A stretch of DNA of 47,949 nt, taken from NCBI GenBank assembly GCA_031271165.1, contig JAISWF010000275.1, positions 1 through 47,949 of the forward strand, in the 5' to 3' direction. The translations under genes were made by a program, and so were the position numbers. Origin of the DNA: Deltaproteobacteria bacterium (GTDB lineage Bacteria > Desulfobacterota > Desulfarculia > Adiutricales > Adiutricaceae). The notes below the pieces were generated by a model that worked only from the letters and a program-made list of their open reading frames with translations, searched no databases and was not told the DNA's origin. The first letter of the stretch is position 1; every line of letters starts with the position of its first letter. Shown here piece by piece: positions 42,391 to 47,949 of the stretch.

Positions 42391-44683
42391 AAATGACTTT
42401 GCTTCGTGCCGTTTGATTTTTTTGGGCCTCATTGCTGACGCCTGGATAGGCGATGCGGTGATGGTAAATGCCGATTAAGATATTGGTAAACACTCTAATC
42501 GTCTCGGTGACGTCTTTAAGGACAAGCTCAGAACAATCCAATTGCCCGTCGTCAAAGACTCGGTTGACCAAAGTGCGGACCAATTCCTGGATTTTGGTCG
42601 GGGTTGGTTCGGTCAGAGTTCTGGTGGCCGCTTCACAGATGTCGGCCAGCATGACCAAGCCCGCCTCTTTGGCGGCCGGCTTGGGGCCGGGGTAGCGGAA
42701 GTCGCCCTCATTGACTTCTGCCGAGTTGGGGCTACGGTTTTCCTTGGCTTTGAAGAAAAAGTAGCTCATGAGGCTGGTCCCGTGGTGCTGTTCGACAATG
42801 TCGATGACCTGTCTGGGAAGCTTATGCTCACGGGCCAGTTCAATCCCTTCCTTGACGTGCCCCACCAAAACCAGGGCCGACATGGTCGGGGTGAGATACT
42901 CATGCCTGTTTTCACCCATTTGATTTTCAATAAAATAAAGTGGCTTTTTGATCTTGCCGATATCGTGGTAATAGGCCCCGACCCGGGCCAGGTGGGGATT
43001 GGCGCCGATGGCCTCGGCCGCCGCTTCCACCATGCTGCCGACGATGACCGAGTGGTGGTAGGTACCGGGGGCGGAGAGCATCAGGTCCCTTAAAAGCTGG
43101 CGGTTGAGGTTGCCCAATTCCATTAACTTCAAATTGGTGGTCAGACCCATCAGGCTTTCGATTAATGGGATCAGGCCGCTGGCCAATATGCCCGACACCA
43201 GGCCGGAAAGAATCGCCGCATAGGTGTCGTGGAGAAATTGTTTACTTAAAAGCTCCCCATCCATCATGGTCAGACCGATTAAAGTCAGGCAGTTGACCAA
43301 GGCGGTCATGGCGGCGGCAGGGATAAGGCGGCTGCGCTCGCTGATACGCCTTAAGTGCCAATTGGAGACCAAACATCCGTTGCAGATGTAAATAAAGGCG
43401 GTTAAGGTGTCCATCGGGGCCACGATGGCTCCCAGAAACGAGCCCAGAAAACATAAAAAGATTGTCCGCTTAAGGCCAAGAAAGATGGCTCCCAGCATGG
43501 CCGCCGTCGGGACCGGCATGGCCATGAAGGTCGTGTGGGGCTCAAAATAGTCGAAGGAGCTTGATAAGCTCCGCCCCAATTGCCCTGACCACCAAGGCAG
43601 AAGGATAAAAAGTAAAAGGAGGGCCGACAGGATAATGAGTTGCTTGTGACCCATTGAGCCTTCCAGGTCGAGCCGGTTTAAGGTCTGGGTCACGGTCATG
43701 AAAATAAAAAGGAGGACCAAAAGACCAATTGAGCGCCTGGCCCAAAGCGAGCCGGACATTTCCGCGCTTAAGGCCGCCATGGTAAGTTCGGCCTCTCTTG
43801 AGACGGTATTGCCTTCCCGAACGATTATTTCGCCGGAGCGGACATGGTGAATGACTTCCGGGACAGCTGCGGCCGCACCTAGCTGTCGTTTTTTTAGGAT
43901 TCCAATGTCCAAAATCAGATTGGGCCGAATCAGACCAACGGTCAGCTGGCTCACCAGAGCCGCATTGGTCGGGTCAGGTCCGAAGGTCCTCAGGCGGGCT
44001 CTGGCCTCGGCCAGGAGCCGGGCCCGTGGCAAAGTCAGAAGCGATTCAAAAGCTCTCATTGAGCGGCCCAGGCCCAGACGGCCTATCTCCACATAGTTAT
44101 TGTCAAAGGCGGCGTAGGAGTCATCGTCGGGTAATATGCCCTGGGCCATGAGTTCGGATGTCAGCCAGCCTACTTGACGCTCAAGCTCGGGTCCAAAGCC
44201 GTCTTGCCAAGTCAAGTTCAGCAGCCGTTGGCAGTCGTTGGTAACAAAAACTTGGCAAAAGATTTGTGACAGTTCCCAAGGCGGGGAGTTATGGCCATTC
44301 TCCCAGAGCTGCTGGCCCTGAGCGAAGGCATGTCGCAGGTATTCCAGAGCCATGGTCCCGGGACGATCGTCAAAAACGAATAGGGGCACTGCCGAATTGT
44401 AGGCCGTCAATCGGGCCTGAGCCGTGGCCTCGGGGTCATTGACAAAAAAGTCCCGATCGCTTCTGACCGTGTGAGAGGCGACCTTGCCAGCCTGGTAAAC
44501 TTGGGGCTGGGGATTGGTTAAAATGACCGTAATAAGCGAGACAAAAAAAATGACTGTCAGACGGATGGTCAGTTCCCTTGAGGGCCGATAGCTGAAACGA
44601 GCGCCGGACCATAGTTTTCGGCCTTTGGGCCGCTGTCCGTGGGGGTGGCCGTTGGCTAATTTTGGATTTTTTTTGTCAATCAT
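42347..44683 (-). CDS. 7TM-HD domain phosphodiesterase (PgpH/YqfF type)
   Basis: The 778-residue membrane protein starts with an anchor (LTIRLTVIFFVSLITVILT). A large 7TMR-HDED extracytoplasmic domain (about 60-330) and seven membrane helices (about 335-560) follow. The cytoplasmic HD domain has TYHHSVIVGSMVEAAAEAIG, YYHDIGK and later HHGTSLMSYFFFKAKE. Proteins of this build in Firmicutes hydrolyse cyclic di-AMP; the same activity here is inferred. The ATG overlaps the phoH stop by eight bases, and its end overlaps ybeY, so the three genes are one translational unit. Confidence 0.9.
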   Translation of the reverse strand: MIDKKNPKLANGHPHGQRPKGRKLWSGARFSYRPSRELTIRLTVIFFVSLITVILTNPQPQVYQAGKVASHTVRSDRDFFVNDPEATAQARLTAYNSAVPLFVFDDRPGTMALEYLRHAFAQGQQLWENGHNSPPWELSQIFCQVFVTNDCQRLLNLTWQDGFGPELERQVGWLTSELMAQGILPDDDSYAAFDNNYVEIGRLGLGRSMRAFESLLTLPRARLLAEARARLRTFGPDPTNAALVSQLTVGLIRPNLILDIGILKKRQLGAAAAVPEVIHHVRSGEIIVREGNTVSREAELTMAALSAEMSGSLWARRSIGLLVLLFIFMTVTQTLNRLDLEGSMGHKQLIILSALLLLFILLPWWSGQLGRSLSSSFDYFEPHTTFMAMPVPTAAMLGAIFLGLKRTIFLCFLGSFLGAIVAPMDTLTAFIYICNGCLVSNWHLRRISERSRLIPAAAMTALVNCLTLIGLTMMDGELLSKQFLHDTYAAILSGLVSGILASGLIPLIESLMGLTTNLKLMELGNLNRQLLRDLMLSAPGTYHHSVIVGSMVEAAAEAIGANPHLARVGAYYHDIGKIKKPLYFIENQMGENRHEYLTPTMSALVLVGHVKEGIELAREHKLPRQVIDIVEQHHGTSLMSYFFFKAKENRSPNSAEVNEGDFRYPGPKPAAKEAGLVMLADICEAATRTLTEPTPTKIQELVRTLVNRVFDDGQLDCSELVLKDVTETIRVFTNILIGIYHHRIAYPGVSNEAQKNQTARSKVIYGHFNSEQPKRLTH

Positions 44684-45737
44684 TGTCTTGGTCCGCAGGG
44701 GAGGCTTTGGTTCCCTTTTCGTAAGCCGCCAGAATCTGGCGCACCAGGCGGTGGCGGACTACATCTCGGCCGCTGAAGCGGCAGAATGCTACGCTTTCCA
44801 GACCCGGCAGGAGTTCCATCGCCTCATTGAGGCCCTTAGGGCAGCCTCCTGGGAGATCGCTCTGTCCGGGATCGCCGGTGACAACGGCTTTGGAGCCCGG
44901 ACCCAGCCGGGTCAAAAACATTTTCATCTGCTCCCGAGTGGTGTTCTGGGCCTCATCCAAGATGACGAAGGCGCCTGACAACGTTCGGCCTCGCATGAAA
45001 GCCAGAGGGGCAACTTCGATCAGACGGTGCTGGTTGAGTCTGGCAAACTTGTCGGGGGCAAGCAGTTCCGAGAGGGCGTCGTAAAGCGGCCGCAGGTAGG
45101 GGTCAATTTTTTCGGCCAGATCGCCTGGCAAAAAACCAAGCCGTTCTCCGGCTTCGACTGCCGGCCTGGTCAGTACCAGTCGAGAGACTTGGCCGCTTAA
45201 AAGGGCTTCCACGGCCATGGCCACGGCTAAAAAGGTTTTGCCGGTACCGGCCGGCCCGATTCCAAAAACCAGATCGTTTTGTCTGATGGCCTCAAGGTAG
45301 AGCCGCTGGGTTGGAGTTCTGGCTACTACCAGCCGCTCTGGTCCAAGTTGGGGCCGGTAGCTCCGGAAAAAACCTTCCAAATCAATGTCGGGATCGGCTT
45401 TTAAAAGGCCGGCCAGGCATTCCACTTCCCAGGGTTTAGGCGTGTCACCCTGGGTGGGCATAAGCTCAAGGGCCTGGATCGCTTTTTTGGCCAGTTCGAC
45501 CGCTTCTGGATTATCATCCAAAAAAAACAGTTCATCGCCTCGTTGGCCGATGTGGACCCCGAGGTGATCGGATAATATTTTAAGGTTGACTGAGGCTGAG
45601 CCTAAACGGGCCCGGCGGGAGGCCGAGACGAACGCTCCTCGGCCTGCACCCGGGGTTGTCCGAGTGTCGGAGTTAACTGTCTGACCTTTCACCGACAAAG
45701 GCCACCCATGAACACTTCCGGTTCGGGCAGAGCGCAA
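44676..45737 (-). CDS. PhoH-family ATPase
   Basis: The PhoH core is complete: PTQRLYLEAIRQNDLVFGIGPAGTGKTFLAVA (Walker A), VLTRPAVEAGERLGFLPGDL, AFVILDEAQNTT (Walker B) and TRLGPGSKAVVTGDPGQSDLP. An N-terminal KH-like stretch (VNLKILSDHLGVHIGQRGDELFF) precedes it. PhoH-like proteins are cytoplasmic ATPases/RNA helicases tied to RNA metabolism and ribosome maturation, consistent with ybeY in the same operon. The annotated TTG start has no ribosome site. A start at an internal TTG/GTG near residues 13-15 is equally possible, and the first 45 residues look poorly conserved. Confidence 0.92.
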   Translation of the reverse strand: MRSARTGSVHGWPLSVKGQTVNSDTRTTPGAGRGAFVSASRRARLGSASVNLKILSDHLGVHIGQRGDELFFLDDNPEAVELAKKAIQALELMPTQGDTPKPWEVECLAGLLKADPDIDLEGFFRSYRPQLGPERLVVARTPTQRLYLEAIRQNDLVFGIGPAGTGKTFLAVAMAVEALLSGQVSRLVLTRPAVEAGERLGFLPGDLAEKIDPYLRPLYDALSELLAPDKFARLNQHRLIEVAPLAFMRGRTLSGAFVILDEAQNTTREQMKMFLTRLGPGSKAVVTGDPGQSDLPGGCPKGLNEAMELLPGLESVAFCRFSGRDVVRHRLVRQILAAYEKGTKASPADQDND

Positions 45738-45891
45738 AGGCGAAGACTGAAAAGCTCGGTCATAAAACTTCCTGAAAGCGAGGCTCCGGGTTATTGGGTC
45801 CGAAGTCTTTGGTTAAGCTGGGTTGGGCCCTGATTTTGGATTTGGGTCCGGTTATCCGGCCGCCGTAAGACGACTGGGAAAAAGTTGGACT

Positions 45892-47235
45892 TCAGGCCAC
45901 CGCCGTGCCAATGATAGTATAAATCAGTAAACTGACTACGTCGTTGGCCGAGGTCACTACCGGCCCGGAGGCCAGGGCCGGGTCGATCTGGACGGACCGA
46001 AAGAAAATCGGAGTTACGGCACCCAAAAAGGCCGAGACCACGATGGCCACCGAGATGGAAAGGCCCACGGCCAAGCCCAGCCTTAAGGTGCCGTGGATGG
46101 TCCCGCTGATAAGGGCAATAGTCAGGCCAAAGGCTAGAGCCATAAAGGCGGTGACCTTTTGTTCTTTTAGGAGCGATTTGAGGAGCTGCCCGGTTCCGAT
46201 GCGGCCCATAGCCAGACCACGGACGGTGATAGTGGCTGATTGTGAACCCACGGCCCCGGAAAGACTCATAACCATGGGGACGAAAGTGACCAAGGCCACG
46301 GTTTTAAGGAGCGAGGCCTCAAACTTGGTCAGAATAAAGGAGGTCACAAAACCCCCAACTAGATTAAATAAAAGCCACGGCAGCCTCAGGGCGGCAGTTT
46401 TGACCGCTCCGCTGGTATAGATCTCTTCTTCGGAAGAGCCGGCCAGCCGATAAAAATCCTGGTCAGTTTCCTCATGCAAGACGTCGATGATGTCGTCAAC
46501 GGTAATGCGGCCTAAGAGGCGGTTTTGGCTGTCGACGACTGGTGCGGCCCGGACGTCGTATTTTTGAAATTTTTGGGCTACCGCCTCCTGATCCTCATCA
46601 ACCCTGACTACCAGGCCAGGGCTTTCCAAAAGGGCGGCAATTTGAGTATCGGGCCTGGCCAGGAGCATGCTTTTAAGGCTGACCATCCCTCTGAGTGTCC
46701 CGTTGGAGTCGACGACAAAGACGTGACCGATGTCGCCGACATCTTCGCCGGCTTCCCGGATGCGGTCGATCACCCTGGAGATGGTGTCGGTGTCGGGTGC
46801 GGAAACCAATTCCAGCTGCATAAGGCCGCCGGCGGTCTCCTCATCGTACATCAAAAGGCGCCTGACGTCTTCGGAGTCCTCAGAGTCGATGGCTGACAGA
46901 ACTTCTTCAGCCGCTTGGTTGTCGAGCTCTCCGACGATGTCGGCGGCATCGTCGGAGTCCATCTCGGCGACCAGTTTAGTCAGTTGGGCTCTCGGCAGCC
47001 CCAAGGCCACCTGATCGCGGGCCGATTCGCTCAGTTCGACCAGAACGTCGGCGGCCTGCTGGATGTCCAGGCAAGACATGACCTTGATGGTCGCCTCCAT
47101 ACCCAGAGGTCCTAAGGCTTCAGCTACGTCGGCCGGATGGAGTGACGATAAAAGGCCGGCCAGCTCGCTTTCCCGGCCGTCCTCCAACAAGGGGGTGATA
47201 TTTAAGCGAGACGGGGCGGGCATGGACAGTCGCAT
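45892..47235 (-). CDS. mgtE: magnesium transporter MgtE
   Basis: The 447-residue protein has the MgtE order. The acidic N domain (about 15-130) consists of helical repeats such as LHPADVAEAL and MDSDDAADIVGEL. A CBS pair follows (about 135-260; VVDSNGTLRGMVSLKSML, VVDSQNRLLGRITVDDII). The five-helix membrane domain contains FVPMVMSLSGAVGSQSATITVRGLAMG and ends near SANDVVSLLIYTIIG. It imports Mg2+ and closes when cytosolic Mg2+ binds the acidic N/CBS part. The ATG lacks a ribosome site. Tandem repeats in its leader could control it. Confidence 0.95.
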   Translation of the reverse strand: MRLSMPAPSRLNITPLLEDGRESELAGLLSSLHPADVAEALGPLGMEATIKVMSCLDIQQAADVLVELSESARDQVALGLPRAQLTKLVAEMDSDDAADIVGELDNQAAEEVLSAIDSEDSEDVRRLLMYDEETAGGLMQLELVSAPDTDTISRVIDRIREAGEDVGDIGHVFVVDSNGTLRGMVSLKSMLLARPDTQIAALLESPGLVVRVDEDQEAVAQKFQKYDVRAAPVVDSQNRLLGRITVDDIIDVLHEETDQDFYRLAGSSEEEIYTSGAVKTAALRLPWLLFNLVGGFVTSFILTKFEASLLKTVALVTFVPMVMSLSGAVGSQSATITVRGLAMGRIGTGQLLKSLLKEQKVTAFMALAFGLTIALISGTIHGTLRLGLAVGLSISVAIVVSAFLGAVTPIFFRSVQIDPALASGPVVTSANDVVSLLIYTIIGTAVA

Positions 47236-47246
47236 TGACGGGCGCA

Positions 47247-47288
47247 GAGAGCCAAAAAAGCCGGGACCTTTGGCTCTCGTGGCTCTCG
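47247..47288 (-). promoter_or_regulatory. mgtE leader with two sense and one antisense copy of an 8-base arm
   Basis: On the minus strand two tandem CGAGAGCCA units (47288-47271) are followed by one complementary TGGCTCTC (47254-47247), 11 bases before the mgtE ATG. Either copy can pair with the single complement, so two mutually exclusive hairpins are possible next to a start codon that lacks a ribosome site. Confidence 0.45.
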
Positions 47289-47847
47289 ACCAAAGAAGAG
47301 GAGCAGGCCGGAGAGGTAAGTTATGACAGGCGGACAGACAACCATTATTTTATCCTGGTGAAAATTGGCGTTCTTCGGTCTGGGTCAGGGTCGCAGCGGC
47401 CTTTAGGAAAAATTTTATAAAAACGAATAAACTTTTGTCTAGCAGGTGAATATGGGCGCCTTTAGATGGCCATAATATAACTGACAGCTATTTTAAGTGG
47501 AAATGTTTGGTCCAAATTGGGCCGTTTTGACTGCTTAAGATATTTTAATATGTGACAACAGCTGGAAGAGGCCAGGCCTCATAAACATTCCCAATCTGGT
47601 TGGGTACTAAAATTTGGTCAGGCCAAAAACGAGTCTTTATTGAAAGTAATATCCTTTAGCCGCCGCAGTTCGCTGGCAATCGTCTTTGACATACTCTTGG
47701 ACAGTTGGGTGAGGACCGGTCAAGCCAAAAATGGTCTTATGGGTAACCTGCTTTTGATTTTACCTGAGTATTTTCAAGAAAGTCAACTAATACTTAAGGC
47801 CTAAGCAGGGCGAAATCATCAAACCTCTCAAAAAAAAAGCAGTCAAA

Positions 47848-47915
47848 GGGGCAAGATTGGCCCCAGACTTGCAATGTCAAGTCGTCCGATCGAATCCCGC
47901 CACCAAATTGGCGGG
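47848..47915. ncRNA. cluster of three hairpins, possible structured RNA
   Basis: GGGGC-AAGATTG-GCCCC (47848-47864), GACTTG-CAATGT-CAAGTC (47866-47883) and CCCGCCA-CCAAAT-TGGCGGG (47896-47915) follow one another within 68 bases. The part GATCGAATCCCGCCACCA resembles a tRNA 3' end, but no matching acceptor, D or anticodon arm was found. Direction and function are unknown. Confidence 0.3.
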
Positions 47916-47949
47916 GGAACTTCATCAGGTTTCTTGGTCAAAACATTAT

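Larger units (their letters stand above)
47236..47949. other. gene-free right end of the window
   Basis: No ORF with coding character. It contains the mgtE leader repeats (47247-47288) at one end and three adjacent hairpins (47848-47915) at the other. Confidence 0.5.

Noticed and set aside
42542-43093. Plus-strand ORF of 183 aa inside the HD-protein gene
   Set aside because: Antisense shadow of a well-supported domain.
47848-47915. A complete tRNA gene at the right edge
   Set aside because: The 3'-end-like string has no matching acceptor strand, D arm or anticodon loop with U33.
1-47949. CRISPR arrays, rRNA genes, complete insertion sequences
   Set aside because: No regularly spaced direct repeats, no rRNA-like sequence and no intact transposase with terminal repeats were seen.

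Overview
The window reads as a chromosome segment of a Gram-negative bacterium, most likely of the deltaproteobacterial/Desulfobacterota type (my inference from gene content; no marker gene here settles it). The evidence for a Gram-negative cell is a TonB-dependent outer-membrane receptor. Other traits are a sigma-54-dependent response regulator, class I fumarase, bacteriohemerythrin, an AMMECR1-type protein, glycogen genes (glgC, malQ) and PBP1A. Almost every gene lies on the minus strand; only the AEC transporter and one small gene are on the plus strand. The CDS I accept add up to roughly 35 kb (about 73 %), which is low for a bacterium. Several broken genes and long empty spacers suggest a genome that is losing genes, as in host-associated lineages.

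Layout. 0-4 kb: AMMECR1-domain protein, a hypothetical protein with a clear terminator, and an AEC-family exporter. 4-9.5 kb: an NtrC-family response regulator with two Fis-like HTH units, then (500 bp away) a membrane histidine kinase translationally coupled to phosphoglucose isomerase. 10-14.6 kb: small hypothetical protein, YfcE-like phosphodiesterase, an unknown membrane protein with a small soluble partner, and 4-alpha-glucanotransferase. 14.5-15.7 kb: a gene-free stretch containing a perfect parS centromere site. 15.7-18.1 kb: hemerythrin / fumarase beta subunit / hypothetical operon preceded by a YiiX-like cysteine hydrolase.

18.1-28.7 kb is an accessory-looking region. It holds remnants of a DinJ-YafQ toxin-antitoxin pair, a decayed AAA-ATPase/PD-(D/E)XK (DUF1703) gene, a frameshifted small gene, an orphan terminator, and one intact system. 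That system is a TonB receptor plus a substrate-binding protein, permease and ATPase, probably for a metal chelate, with a palindromic operator and hairpins in its leader.

28.7-47.3 kb is core again: PBP1A, DNA polymerase I, an M48 peptidase with two LemA paralogues, a catalytically degenerate lytic-transglycosylase-like protein beside a secreted ankyrin-repeat protein, and GlgC. It ends with the conserved phoH / 7TM-HD phosphodiesterase / ybeY cluster and MgtE. The right edge has no gene but carries three closely packed hairpins.

The best candidates for something new are the tandem-HTH sigma-54 regulator with repeated sites upstream of its gene, the pseudo-transglycosylase next to the ankyrin protein, the switch-like leader of mgtE, and the operator/hairpin arrangement in front of the TonB receptor.
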